The notes under the pieces are model-generated. The model had not been told where the DNA came from, ran no database searches, and saw only the letters and a list, made by a program, of their open reading frames with translations. This document shows positions 48,605 to 58,646 of a DNA stretch of 64,000 nucleotides, one piece after another; the stretch's first letter is position 1, and each line of letters starts with the position of its first letter. A program made the position numbers and the translations under genes. The DNA is from Flectonema sp. DT1601 (lineage: Eukaryota; Euglenozoa; Diplonemea; Diplonemida; Diplonemidae). The DNA lies in contig OZ025813.1 of the NCBI GenBank assembly GCA_964019425.1, positions 372,001 through 436,000 on the forward strand, given 5' to 3'.

Positions 48605-49777
48605 TTAGTAGCCTTGGTCGACGCCAGGTCCGGTTACGTCGGCTGCTCTCCATCTGCCGGACTCGTCTTTCATGCGATTGAACCACACCTTCTCACCAGA
48701 AATTAAAAGCTTTCCCTTTCCTCCAAGTGCTTTGCTGTGGCAAAATACATCCTCACCAAAGTCATGACAGCGGATGAATCCAAAACCTTTTTCATCAGCC
48801 CACTTTACAACTTCTCCTTCATAATCTCCACGGCCGGAGTCACCACCACCACCACCGCTACGTCTGTTGCTGTTGTTGTATGTGCTTCCATAAGTCTTTC
48901 CGCTATCTCTGTTGTCTCTGCTGTCTCTGCTGTCTCTGTTATCTCTGCTGTCTCTGTTGTCTCTGCTGTCTCTGTTGTCTCTGCTGTCTCTGTTATCTCT
49001 GTTGTTTCTGTTGTCTCTGCTGTCTCTGTTATCTCTGCTGTCTCTGTAATTTCTTTCACCAGTACGGTTACTACTACTTGAAGTTGGACCTATGTAGTCT
49101 CTTCCATCATCAGACTCATCACGTTTATGAAACTGTTTTCTGTCTCTGTTGTTGTTGGATGTGTTGTCCCTTTCATTGTTGTAACGGCTTCCGGTGTTGC
49201 TACCGCTGTTGTTGTACGTGTTTGAAAACTGTCTCGAGTTACGTTCTCCACCGTCTCTGTTGTCCCTGCTGTCTCTGTTGTCTCTGCCGTCTCTGTCGCT
49301 GTTGCCACGAGGGCCTCCGTACCTGTTTTCTGCAGGTGGCAGCGGGGCATATGAGGAGCCCCCACTACGGTTGTCATTACGACTATAATCGCGAGGTCTG
49401 TCGTCTTGTCTAGACTGCTGATTGTCTCTATAGTTCTGACGAGAAGATCTGCTATCAGGGAGAGGTGCATAGCCTGACTTCCTTGGTGGAGTTCTGTCTC
49501 TGTCTCTGTTTCTGTCCCTATCATTTCCTCTCCCTCCCCTTCCTCCAGATTCATCGTCTCCACCACCTGCGCGAAGGGCTGGACCAGATACATTAACGGC
49601 TTTGCGTTTACCTGCATTGTCGGGATCTTCAATGGCGTCGAAGTAGATTTCCTTCCCAGTTTCTAAGTCTCCTCCTCCAAAGACAGAGCAATGAACGAAT
49701 AGCTGCGAACCATCTTCGTCTTCCACAAACCCAAATCCCTTTTTATTGTGCCAGCTGAGAACTCGACCGCGTTGCAT
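48605..49777 (-). CDS. Two-cold-shock-domain RNA-binding protein with RDN/RGG-rich linker
   Basis: Encodes 390 residues. A cold-shock domain at residues 1-70 (GRVLSWHNKKGFGFVEDEDG then LFVHCSVF) carries the RNP1-like KGFGFV and RNP2-like LFVHCS motifs. A second one at about 318-390 has KWADEKGFGFIRC and VFCHSKAL. These OB-fold domains bind single-stranded RNA or DNA. The linker is highly charged, with RGG, RDRNRDRD and many RDNRDS units, typical of disordered phase-separating RNA-binding proteins. It probably acts in mRNA stability or translation. It lies next to, and in the same orientation as, another protein with the same domain plan (50764-51927), so the two probably arose by ancient duplication with linker divergence. 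Confidence 0.92.
   Translation of the reverse strand: MQRGRVLSWHNKKGFGFVEDEDGSQLFVHCSVFGGGDLETGKEIYFDAIEDPDNAGKRKAVNVSGPALRAGGGDDESGGRGGRGNDRDRNRDRDRTPPRKSGYAPLPDSRSSRQNYRDNQQSRQDDRPRDYSRNDNRSGGSSYAPLPPAENRYGGPRGNSDRDGRDNRDSRDNRDGGERNSRQFSNTYNNSGSNTGSRYNNERDNTSNNNRDRKQFHKRDESDDGRDYIGPTSSSSNRTGERNYRDSRDNRDSRDNRNNRDNRDSRDNRDSRDNRDSRDNRDSRDSRDNRDSGKTYGSTYNNSNRRSGGGGGDSGRGDYEGEVVKWADEKGFGFIRCHDFGEDVFCHSKALGGKGKLLISGEKVWFNRMKDESGRWRAADVTGPGVDQGY
48893..49058 (-). repeat. Minisatellite encoding Arg-Asp-Asn-Arg-Asp-Ser units
   Basis: Tandem 9 and 18 bp units of TGTCTCTG(C/T)TGTCTCTG-type sequence (plus strand), in frame in the cold-shock gene. Not CRISPR: units are adjacent without spacers and are translated. 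Confidence 0.85.
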
Positions 49778-50090
49778 TTGTAGAAGAAAGTTGTTCTGTT
49801 ATTCCTTTGGTTGGATTTGCGAATTGTTATTGTGACGGGCCACGTGGCGTTGAAGCGCAGACTACAACACAACACTTTTATAATACTACCAAGTTTAATA
49901 ATCAATTATAAAAAAATTTCGGAGTCCAGTCAGACTTGAGTAAGTACTCCACCAGAGACCACAGTCCATAAGTCACACTCACCTGAAATAATAATAAGCG
50001 AGGTAATATATCGCAACAACAGTTTTTTTTTTTTTTTTTTTTTTTTTTTGTGTAGCGCAGATAGCTTTCGACCACAGGAAAATTTCTACT

Positions 50091-50128
50091 TTTTTGAATC
50101 AGTGCTGCAGTAAAACCTGATGTAAGGA
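50091..50128 (-). repeat. Direct repeat copy 1 upstream of the cold-shock gene
   Basis: Matches 50266-50303 with one clear difference (TTTTTGAATCAGTGCTGCAG core). On the minus strand it reads CTTACATCAG then GTTTT, resembling splice signals. Confidence 0.6.
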
Positions 50129-50265
50129 TAAGTAAATACGTTGAACGCATTGTATTCAGAGGCAACAAAGTAATTCTTTTTTCCAACTGTGCTTCCAACT
50201 ACACTGCAACAACCGACCTGAAATATTGTTGCATGTTGAGTCTTACGGTATGCGTGGTTCTTCTT

Positions 50266-50303
50266 TTTTTGAATCAGTGCTGCAGCAAAACCTGATGTAA
50301 GGA
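50266..50303 (-). repeat. Direct repeat copy 2 upstream of the cold-shock gene
   Basis: The copy is 175 bp from the first. Weaker similarity extends downstream on the minus strand, up to ATTTCAG then GT in both units, so the duplicated unit may contain a 5'-UTR exon. Confidence 0.6.
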
Positions 50304-50763
50304 AGACTGTCGATCCCAATAGATTTGATTAGTATTTATGAAAACAGTTTTAGTAATCTTGAGAATGAGTGCTTTGACACAACATGATAAACTACATCAG
50401 ATTATACTTGATTTCAATCGCCTGCCTTTTTATTTTCTGATTCCAAAAAAGAAATATAAAGATCGACAACGTAAAACCAATAACAAGACAAGAAACCGAT
50501 TTATGGTTAAAACACTTTCTGATTGCGATGGTGTTGCTATTTATGTACTAAGATTCTTTCCGTTCTTTTTTTTTTTTTTTTTTGTTACTTTTGTTAATTC
50601 CGTTATTTATTTGAAGCCGGTCGTAGAGATGGTCGATGGTCAGCTGATTTGATTATTCAAAAGAAGAACTTCAAAATCCCGAATCGATCACAAGAAGGTC
50701 AGATCCAAATGTTGTTTAATCCAAGAAGTATAGCCCAGAGGTCCTTAAGAAACAAAATCAATT

Positions 50764-51927
50764 CTACGCCGGAGCTTCTTCACTTTCTTCCTCTTCATCT
50801 TCATCATCACCATACAAAACTTCAACGTCAAAGGCCTGTGGGCGTCCATCCTTGTCTTTCGGGTCTTTTCTCACTACAAATTTTACCTTCGCTCCAATGT
50901 CAAGAGTATCTTCTTTGTTTAAAACTTGGTGTTGATGAATAAAAACGTCTTTTTGATGTCCAGGAACTCCAACGAAACCGTATCCCTTTACATCTATAAA
51001 TCTAGTGATCACACCGACAAGAGTTTTTCCGAAGCAACTATCATACTCCCCGACTGGCATTTGACCCACCTTGGGTGCAGCTGGTGGCGGTGGTTGCGAA
51101 GGTTGCGGTGCTCGGCGTTCACGAGAGTGGGATCTCTCTCGCCTGTCCTTCTGGGGAGTTCGATCGCTGCGTCCTCTTCTGGAGGGCGAATGGCTACGAG
51201 ACCTTCGTCTGTTTTGAGAGCGAGACCTGCTCCTTCTACCTCTTCCTTTACTTCTTGACCTGTCTCTTCGATCTCTTGAGGGAGATCTTCTCCTTCTGTC
51301 TCTTCGAGAAGTGGAACGAGCTCTTCCTCTTCCGCGTGAACGGTCTCTGGATCTGTCTCGTGACCTTCCTCTGTTTCTATCTCTTTTTCTATCATTCGAT
51401 CTGTCTCTCGATCTGTCTCTTGATCTCGATCTAGTGCGGCTCCTGCGTCTTCTCCTTCCCCTGGAACGCGAGCGGGATCTGCGAGATCTCGACCTGTCTC
51501 TTCTATCACGACGATCTCTTCTACTGCGGTCTCTACTTCTACTTCTACTTTTACTGCGGTCTCTACTTCTGCGGTCTTTACTTTTACTTCTACTGCGATC
51601 TTTGACTCTGCGATCACGGTCTTTGTTTTCCGTAGTAGACACTGGTTCTTTCTGAGATTCCACTGCTGCCGGAGTCTGTTCTTTTTGCGGAGCCTGCGGC
51701 GGTGGCTGTCCACCAATAACCGCCTCCCCGTAGCAACGAATACATTTCAATCCCCTTTTATCGGCATCAGTCTCTCCCTCAACATATAACATTGCTCCCT
51801 CCTTAAGACCAGTTCCCTGAAACATCGATCTGTGAACGAATGCTTCCTGTTCGATCTCATCGCACTTTATAAAACCATATTGCTTGTCGGGTAACCATCC
51901 CGTGACTCGTGCGCGAAAGCACGGCAT
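50764..51927 (-). CDS. Two-cold-shock-domain protein with RS (Arg/Ser) domain
   Basis: Encodes 387 residues. The N-terminal cold-shock domain (about 1-72) has DKQYGFIKCDE and AFVHRSMF. A long RS domain follows (about 105-270: RSRSKDRRSRDRSKSRSRSR and similar), as in splicing factors. The C-terminal cold-shock domain (about 297-375) has VKGYGFVGV and VFIHQHQV. The last residues are acidic. The RS region suggests nuclear speckle localisation, SR-protein-kinase phosphorylation and a role in splicing or mRNA export; that is inference from composition. The ATG lies 13 nt after CTATCCCAG, an acceptor-like site. Confidence 0.9.
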   Translation of the reverse strand: MPCFRARVTGWLPDKQYGFIKCDEIEQEAFVHRSMFQGTGLKEGAMLYVEGETDADKRGLKCIRCYGEAVIGGQPPPQAPQKEQTPAAVESQKEPVSTTENKDRDRRVKDRSRSKSKDRRSRDRSKSRSRSRDRSRRDRRDRRDRSRSRRSRSRSRGRRRRRSRTRSRSRDRSRDRSNDRKRDRNRGRSRDRSRDRSRGRGRARSTSRRDRRRRSPSRDRRDRSRSKGRGRRSRSRSQNRRRSRSHSPSRRGRSDRTPQKDRRERSHSRERRAPQPSQPPPPAAPKVGQMPVGEYDSCFGKTLVGVITRFIDVKGYGFVGVPGHQKDVFIHQHQVLNKEDTLDIGAKVKFVVRKDPKDKDGRPQAFDVEVLYGDDEDEEEESEEAPA

Positions 51928-52904
51928 CGGGAGGTTAATACTGGGATAGTACTATAAAGTAATAAATCTTAACAATGAGTACCAACGTTTGCAGTCCAAT
52001 TCAACGTTCATCAGGATAAGCTTACCACCTGTATGACATAAAATAATAATATTAAAATAACATTTTTTTGATTTTTATCTGCAAGAAACGCACAGGCACA
52101 TCACGCGATTTTTTCTTTTTTTTTTTTTTTTTTTTTTAAATCTCTGGTATCTTCTTCTTTTTTTGTTTTCTTAAGTGAACCCCGCGAGCAGTACCGCTAA
52201 GAAGACGACTACTTTACAATACATGGAATGTGGTAAAGCAGCCTACAGGTTCTTGAAAAATGTGTTTTTTTTTTTTAATTTTGCTTTGAATTGTCCTTTT
52301 CGTCTAATTGTTTCTTTTTTTTATTCTTTTTTTTTTTTTTTCCACTTCTTTCTTGCTTCTCATATTAAAATATCTTTGCACGGAGGGGGGCGAGTCTGGT
52401 AGCCTCCAGAAAGGACAAGCTACTTGACTACAAAGCAAACCAATACCAAAGGAACACACGACCTGATTGCTGGGGGAAGCTAACGACTGTGATGTGGACA
52501 CCAAGGAGGGAAGTTGAGAGAAATGTTTAATGATCTAAATTAATGTTTTTTTTTTTTTTTTTTCTTTTTTTTTTTTTCTGAAAATGATATTCTCAAGCTA
52601 GACCATCATTTTCAGTTTTTTTTTTCACTTTTTCCTTTTTCCTTCTATTTATCTGCATACACCTCTCTTTTTCCATGTTGTCATTCAGTGCAGTACGGAA
52701 TCGAGTTATTCAATTACGAATGTCATTTCCAAAGGATGCAACACACAGCAATTCCACACATGTTGTTTAAATGAAGCTACACATCTACACAACTAATACA
52801 ATTCATCCAGGGTCGTACCCTGTTGTTCAAAGCACTCGGATCTAAGAGAGAAATATCAACTCGTAAATAATACAAAAAATTGTGTCGTCATGAGACAATG
52901 GAAA
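51928..52904. other. Intergenic, T tracts
   Basis: About 980 bp with T tracts near 52110-52137, 52320-52341 and 52545-52577. No gene is supported. Confidence 0.5.
51941..51942 (-). other. Candidate splice acceptor 13 nt before the RS cold-shock gene start codon
   Basis: The minus strand reads TAGTACTATCCCAG, then a 13 nt leader and the ATG. Confidence 0.35.
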
Positions 52905-55900
52905 TTAAAATACTACTTCTTCAGGTTTTTCAACAAGGAATTGAGAATATAGCGATCCGGTAGGCCATTCCATTGTAGAGATTTGGTAAGTCTCGACTAC
53001 GTCTTGCGGATATTGGGTTTCATGTGATTTAATAAAACTCTCAATCGCATTCATACTTTGTTGAATACATTTGATCGACTCAAGTTCTTTCTTCATCTGA
53101 GAAGATGTGTTTGAAATTTGCTGACGCTGTTGCTTTGCTGCAGACGGGTCTGCAGTTTCTGACGTCTCTAAATCATTGAGTTTTGCGCTGTCATCTTGAA
53201 GTTGAGAAGACATGTTGTTGACTAAAGACATTGATTTCTTTTGTTTTTTTAATAACAAATTCCATTCTCCATCACAGATAGTTAGCATTTGTTGATGTAA
53301 ATCATTTGTTTTATTGACAACTATTCCAACAGATCCATCCAACATTTCTGACAGTGGTGTTTCTACAGCTTCAGTCATCGCTATCTGTTTAACCTTTAGT
53401 AGCGCTGCTACCTTGTGGGCTGATGCTTGGTCTAAGAACTCAACCTTTTCATCAGCGATTCTCTTCTTCACAGCGACAACCAGCTCGTGGTAATAGCTGT
53501 TTTGTCTTTGGTTTTGAAGAAGAGAAGTCTCAAGTTCTGAGACACGGCTTCTGTCTTTCTCAATGTCTCTACTCTTCGCAGCGATCTTGTTCTTAAATTC
53601 AGTTGCCTTACAGGAGATCTCAGCTCCACGTTCTTCTTCTTGAGAAAGCATTTTGTTAATTCCATCAGAATAATTTCTGAGCGACCCAGACAATGATTCT
53701 ATCTTATTCAAAGAGTCTTGGTGTTCTGCACGATGTTGTTTAAGTGCGTGTCTGCTTAGTTTTGATATTTCATTTCTCATGCTCTTAAGACTTTCCTGAA
53801 TACCTGCATTCTGTGATTTCAATTCAGCCATTTTCCTCAACTTCTCAAAACCCTTCTCTCTTGCCTGCTGCAGTTCCAGTGCCATTTTGATCTCTCTCTC
53901 TTCGGTTATGTCATTCTTACCGTTTAAAAGAGCCTTGAGGTTTCCAATGGTACCCGAGACACTTTGGTCGGTGTCGTCGAGTAATTCAATTTCCTTGTGA
54001 TTGTGTGCGATATCATCCAGTAGTCTAAGTAAAGGTTCTACTAATGCCATTGACTGTACTTTATTAAGACATAAAGTAGTCTTACCACCTCCTGAGTCAT
54101 CTGGTGCTGATGTTATCTCTTTTACGAGTTTTGCTACAGCTGCTGACACAGCAGGTGGTAAGAGAGGAGACAGACTCGCTTGTGCGTCCTGTAACATTTG
54201 AAGGAATTGTTCGATGGTGAAGTCCTTTGCAGAGATTAAAGAATTTGAACGAGGACGATTTTCTCTAACTCTTGATTTGACGGTAACATCATGAGTATGA
54301 GTAGCTACTAAGTCATGAAACTTATCATCTTCAAGTGGCATACAAAATAGACGACGTTTCTCTAGCTGTAGAATCTCACTCTCTAAATGATCTGAGTTAC
54401 TTCTCGATTGTTTCAGGGTGGCCTTCTTTGCTGCGATCATTTTTTGAAGTATTTCGGGATCTTCTGATGTGTTGGAATCGATATTCGTCCTCGTTAATTC
54501 CTCACCAGTTCTCATTGCTTCCAATTCGCAAACTCTTTCTTCAGCTGCTGTTCGCAACTTTGTTTCCACGGCAAGGGCGTTCTCAGCAATCTCTCGCTGA
54601 CTCATTTCCTTAGCCACACGTTTCCTCAACTCCTCCTGTTCATTCATCGCTTCTGATAACTGAGATGCGAGAGACTCTAATTGACGACGACGTTCATTCA
54701 GTTCCTTGACCATATCATTTGATCCCATTTCAACTACTGGTGGCACAACTTGTGGAAGTGGAACTGGAGTAGGAACTGGAGTAGGATCCTGAGTACGCTG
54801 GACCATCGGAACTCTTCCAAAGAACTTTCGGAATATGCCACCAGCACTAGGCTGTTGTGGTGAGGCAGGTTGTTTTTGCTGTTGTTGGTATTGCTGCTGT
54901 TGATGTTGTGGCTGTTGGGTCCTCTGCGGTGACTCCACAGGCTTTTGGACGGCGTGTGGCTGTGGAGCAACTGGTGCCGGAACCTGCACTTCATTCTTAG
55001 GCTGCTGCTGCTGCTGTGCTGCATTATCTTTTTTCTGTTGTTCCATAGTGTGTTGTTCGGATGCAACTGCAGTCTCTGCGTTGTCAGCGGCTTCATGCGT
55101 TTCGAGTTCCTTTGCGGCTTCGGTTGGAACTTCTGCGGACTTTTCAGCTTCCTGTCCAGCTTTCGTTGCATTAGTCTCTTCAATTGTGACATTCTCGGAT
55201 GCTGCAACTTCTTCTTCTTGCTCCTTCTTAGCCACCTCCTCAGCTGCGAGGCGCATCTCTTCAGCCTTCGCGGACGCTACTGCGGCTTGCTTCTGAGCTT
55301 GCTCCTCAGCTTCGAGGCGTTCTTCCTCTGCCTTAGCGTGGGCTATCGCGTCAGCTTCTTCCTGAGCCTTCCGCGATGCTTCTTCTGCTGCGAGGCGTTC
55401 TTCTTCAGCCGCCGCGTCAGCTTCTTCCTGAGCCTTCCGCTCTTCTTCTTCAGCTGCGAGCTTGGCTTCTTCCTGCTCCTTTCGTGCTGCTTCCTCAGCT
55501 GCGAGCTCGGCTTCCTCCTGCTCCTTGCGAGCTGCTTCTTCAGCAGCAAGGCGTTCCTGTTCAGCTGCAGCTTCGGCTTCCTCCTGAGCTTTTCGCGCCG
55601 CTTCTTCAGCTGCGAGCCGTTCCTGTTCGGCCTTTTCTCTCGCAGCTTCTTCTGCAGCAATTTTGTCAGCAAGTTCTTGTTCGAGAGCTGCTACCTTCTT
55701 ACCTCCAGAGAGCTCTACTGATTGTATAGATCTCATATGAGATGAGATAAGAGTTGCTGCAGCAGTTAATCTGTCCAAGTACTCGCGTTGTTTTTGTTTC
55801 AAAACGAGTCCGGAAACTGCACTGGAACTGAAACTTTGGATTAGGCGAATATGTTTCTGAAGAGTTCTGTTGTAGACTTGTTGGTAGCTGAGTTTCGTCA

Positions 55901-58646
55901 ATGCGTCCATCTGAATGATGTTGACGTAATGCTGGAATCTGTACTTGGCTACTATGCGACTGCTCTCTTTGAACCTGGCGTGAGATTGCACTTCACGGAG
56001 TATACGTAAGAGGTCTTGCTGAGCACGTTTAGCGTTGGATTGCTTCGCACGGGCAAAGTTTTGTAACAGGATAATTTTACATTTCAGGTCTTGGATGTGA
56101 CGCTCGTTGTAAGACAACTTTGTTCTACTAAAGGCCTGAATTGTGCGACACTTCTGTAACAAGTCTCTGTAGTATCGTTGATGACAGCTGGTTTTCGCTC
56201 TCGCAAACGATTGCACCTGTCTTGTTAATTTCATCATTTCCTTTACCTTTCTCAGTTGAACAGCTATTCTGGTTCTAGCGAATGTCTGCACAAGGATGCC
56301 GCTCATTTCTAAGGCACCATCTCTCTTCTTTTCTAACAACTTGTAAGGAACGTCTTTCAGAAAAACTTTCGTTTTACCAATCTGACCAGACTTTGAAGCG
56401 TCGTCGCAAACTAAATCTAAAAGAGCTTGACATCCTTCTGTTGCAGGGAGGTCGTTGTATTTTCTCTGATCTGGTGTGTCGAGTACAACGCAGAAACGTT
56501 TGAAAAAAGAAATGTGTTCAACTCTCATTGAGTATCCAGATTGTCTGATTTTAATAGTTTCTAAGACTCCAGCACAGCGAAGTTGTTCCATTACTTCATT
56601 CCCTGAGAACATTCGGGGTTTCTTAGCAGAGTGAGGTTTTACACATCTGATCCAATGAGGATTAGTTGAATCTACTTGAGTCACTAGCTCATCAAGAGAT
56701 TGTCTAAATCCTGTTGTGGTTGTTATCTTCTTCTTTGATGTTGGTGATGCTGCTTCGTCAACAGGTTCTGGCATCAGACTGGCAATCAAAGGAGTGCCAG
56801 AGTCTCTCATTAGCGTCTTAAATGCGTCTTTCAGAGTATCCAAATTCTTAGCCCTAAACCCGTCTACGGTATACCAAACATCTGATGCATAATGCTTAAC
56901 ACCAAATCGACCATCACAGATTTTTTTCTTTAAAAACCTTGGGTGTTGTTCAGATGTCTTGTCACCAGGTTTTTTACTAAAAGCATCACCTAGAGTGGTC
57001 AGGAAGGAATCGTCGTTAGAGTTTTGTTGTCTGCAGGTATCGTTTAAGTGGTCAATAATACTTGCTTTTCCTCTAATTAAGTTCAATGTTGCAGAATTAT
57101 CTGGTGGGTTCAATGTAGTGGTGTCGATCCCTTCTTTTTCATATTCCACTAAATCACGAGCAAACACACACGCATTGTAATGGTTTTGTAATTGTTCGTT
57201 TGCAAGGTTGATGCATAGTTGTTCTAAGCTGTTTGCTGCAAAGTTTTCAAATCCGAAAATATCAAGAAGTCCAATCCATTGATTCTTTAGTGCAGGATCA
57301 TGAGCTTTGTCGTCATCAACATGGAGGATGTCATTTATCTTATCAATTAGACATGAGAATAGACGTTCGTACAACGCTTTTGAAAGACCATCACGGAGTT
57401 CTACTGATTGTTTAGCTGAGAGTTTCTTAACGATAGTTTCCCCACGGAGGGTTGTTGACGTGGTTAGAATATCATCACGAAGCTCTTCGTATGAAACATT
57501 CCAAAGGGAAGCAACCAGTTGGAGACATTCAATTTCACAGTCTTCTAAGAAAGAATGATGATCGTCTGTCTCTGAAATCTGTAAACCTTGAAAGTGTAAG
57601 ACTCCAGCAATCGTATCATAAACAGCAGTCTGTTCCTCATCACTTAGTCCAAGAATAGTCATCGCATTCCTAACTTCATCATAACCTTCTGCGTCATGTT
57701 GTTGTTCTTCTTCAGTTGGTTCATAACCAGAATAAATCCATGTTATTCTTTGATGATCAAGTTGATATCTTTCTCGTTGTTCTGGGTCTTTACATCCAGA
57801 TACAAGTTGGTAGTAGGTGTGAAAAGATCTTTCTAAGTCAGCGTGAGTAATGATTCTACTCTTTTCAAGGAGATAATGCCTCGTGTGAGTTCCAATTAGA
57901 GTTCCGTGAGAATCGAACTTGATAGTCATAAACTTACCGAATCTACTACTGTTGTCATTCCTCGCAGTCTTAGCATTTCCAAAAGCTTCTAAAATGGGTG
58001 AAGTTGCCACAACTTGATTTGTAATCTTGATCGCAGCCTCTTTCGCATCTGGAGCAGAAAAATGAGTCGAGCATTTCGCTAAATAATTAGCCACGATCTT
58101 CGCTGCTTCAGTTTTTCCAGCACCAGACTCACCAGAGACTAATATCGATTGCGGTTTATCATATTTTCTCATCGACCAATAAGCTTCATGAGCTACAGAC
58201 CAAATGTGAGTAATTTGTTTTGATGCTGAGTGAAGAGAATCACTCGATTCCTCAATGTAATTAATCATATTCTCATCAGTGTAGTGAGGGATATTAAAGT
58301 TGTAGGGATTTAATGCCAACACAATAGGACCGATGTTAGAGAATACATAGTCTTCCCAATACCGTTTTCTGATATGGTGAAGCAATACAGCTTCATGGAG
58401 GTATGGCATATCGATAAGATCTTTAATTGTGTCTAAAGAGCCTTCTACTACTGGAGCTAATGATTCAGTTGTTATTCCCTCTTCTCTGACACCATCGCCT
58501 ACGACCTCACCATCCTCGTCGACCAAGACGATATTCACGTTTCCGTCATCATCCTTTTGTTCTACCTTTCCTAACAGCCATGAGTTTTCCGAATGAGGGA
58601 AAAAACTCATCACCCCCACTTCGAACTGACCAAATTGTGTGGCCAT
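52905..58646 (-). CDS. Unconventional myosin heavy chain with long alpha-helical tail
   Basis: Encodes 1913 residues from the ATG at 58644-58646. The open frame extends further upstream but crosses a CTTTTTCAG acceptor-like site without another ATG. An SH3-like N-terminus (about 10-50) precedes the motor (about 70-770), which has the P-loop GESGAGKTEAAK, switch I NDNSSRFGKF, switch II DIFGFENF and the converter/SH1 region VLETIKIRQSGY. It is an actin-based ATPase. The neck (about 780-980) has degenerate IQ-like repeats (VQSFARAK, IQAFSRTK, LQNFARAK) with few canonical IQ residues. About 985-1135 is an Ala/Glu/Arg-repeat segment likely to form a single alpha-helix or coiled coil. A Gln/Pro-rich stretch (about 1190-1290) and more coiled coil follow. 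I see no MyTH4, FERM, DIL or kinase domain, so the class is unresolved. Confidence 0.93.
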   Translation of the reverse strand: MATQFGQFEVGVMSFFPHSENSWLLGKVEQKDDDGNVNIVLVDEDGEVVGDGVREEGITTESLAPVVEGSLDTIKDLIDMPYLHEAVLLHHIRKRYWEDYVFSNIGPIVLALNPYNFNIPHYTDENMINYIEESSDSLHSASKQITHIWSVAHEAYWSMRKYDKPQSILVSGESGAGKTEAAKIVANYLAKCSTHFSAPDAKEAAIKITNQVVATSPILEAFGNAKTARNDNSSRFGKFMTIKFDSHGTLIGTHTRHYLLEKSRIITHADLERSFHTYYQLVSGCKDPEQRERYQLDHQRITWIYSGYEPTEEEQQHDAEGYDEVRNAMTILGLSDEEQTAVYDTIAGVLHFQGLQISETDDHHSFLEDCEIECLQLVASLWNVSYEELRDDILTTSTTLRGETIVKKLSAKQSVELRDGLSKALYERLFSCLIDKINDILHVDDDKAHDPALKNQWIGLLDIFGFENFAANSLEQLCINLANEQLQNHYNACVFARDLVEYEKEGIDTTTLNPPDNSATLNLIRGKASIIDHLNDTCRQQNSNDDSFLTTLGDAFSKKPGDKTSEQHPRFLKKKICDGRFGVKHYASDVWYTVDGFRAKNLDTLKDAFKTLMRDSGTPLIASLMPEPVDEAASPTSKKKITTTTGFRQSLDELVTQVDSTNPHWIRCVKPHSAKKPRMFSGNEVMEQLRCAGVLETIKIRQSGYSMRVEHISFFKRFCVVLDTPDQRKYNDLPATEGCQALLDLVCDDASKSGQIGKTKVFLKDVPYKLLEKKRDGALEMSGILVQTFARTRIAVQLRKVKEMMKLTRQVQSFARAKTSCHQRYYRDLLQKCRTIQAFSRTKLSYNERHIQDLKCKIILLQNFARAKQSNAKRAQQDLLRILREVQSHARFKESSRIVAKYRFQHYVNIIQMDALTKLSYQQVYNRTLQKHIRLIQSFSSSAVSGLVLKQKQREYLDRLTAAATLISSHMRSIQSVELSGGKKVAALEQELADKIAAEEAAREKAEQERLAAEEAARKAQEEAEAAAEQERLAAEEAARKEQEEAELAAEEAARKEQEEAKLAAEEEERKAQEEADAAAEEERLAAEEASRKAQEEADAIAHAKAEEERLEAEEQAQKQAAVASAKAEEMRLAAEEVAKKEQEEEVAASENVTIEETNATKAGQEAEKSAEVPTEAAKELETHEAADNAETAVASEQHTMEQQKKDNAAQQQQQPKNEVQVPAPVAPQPHAVQKPVESPQRTQQPQHQQQQYQQQQKQPASPQQPSAGGIFRKFFGRVPMVQRTQDPTPVPTPVPLPQVVPPVVEMGSNDMVKELNERRRQLESLASQLSEAMNEQEELRKRVAKEMSQREIAENALAVETKLRTAAEERVCELEAMRTGEELTRTNIDSNTSEDPEILQKMIAAKKATLKQSRSNSDHLESEILQLEKRRLFCMPLEDDKFHDLVATHTHDVTVKSRVRENRPRSNSLISAKDFTIEQFLQMLQDAQASLSPLLPPAVSAAVAKLVKEITSAPDDSGGGKTTLCLNKVQSMALVEPLLRLLDDIAHNHKEIELLDDTDQSVSGTIGNLKALLNGKNDITEEREIKMALELQQAREKGFEKLRKMAELKSQNAGIQESLKSMRNEISKLSRHALKQHRAEHQDSLNKIESLSGSLRNYSDGINKMLSQEEERGAEISCKATEFKNKIAAKSRDIEKDRSRVSELETSLLQNQRQNSYYHELVVAVKKRIADEKVEFLDQASAHKVAALLKVKQIAMTEAVETPLSEMLDGSVGIVVNKTNDLHQQMLTICDGEWNLLLKKQKKSMSLVNNMSSQLQDDSAKLNDLETSETADPSAAKQQRQQISNTSSQMKKELESIKCIQQSMNAIESFIKSHETQYPQDVVETYQISTMEWPTGSLYSQFLVEKPEEVVF
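55240..55690 (-). repeat. In-frame Ala/Glu heptad-like repeat DNA in the myosin tail
   Basis: Imperfect repeats of the type QERLAAEEAARKAQEEA are encoded here. The DNA units are diverged, so selection on the protein rather than recent slippage keeps the pattern. Confidence 0.75.

Larger units (their letters stand above)
49778..50763. other. Intergenic region between the two cold-shock genes, with a direct duplication
   Basis: Contains a T tract (50023-50049), the pair of 38 bp near-identical segments at about 50091-50128 and 50266-50303, and another T tract near 50567-50583. No protein gene is supported. Confidence 0.5.

Noticed and set aside
48893-49058. CRISPR-like repeat array
   Set aside because: The units are directly adjacent, without unique spacers, and translate in frame into a disordered linker of a cold-shock protein.
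50338-50652. Plus-strand reading frame of 104 codons
   Set aside because: It crosses a T tract, has no family resemblance and lies in the 3' flank of a well-supported minus-strand gene.
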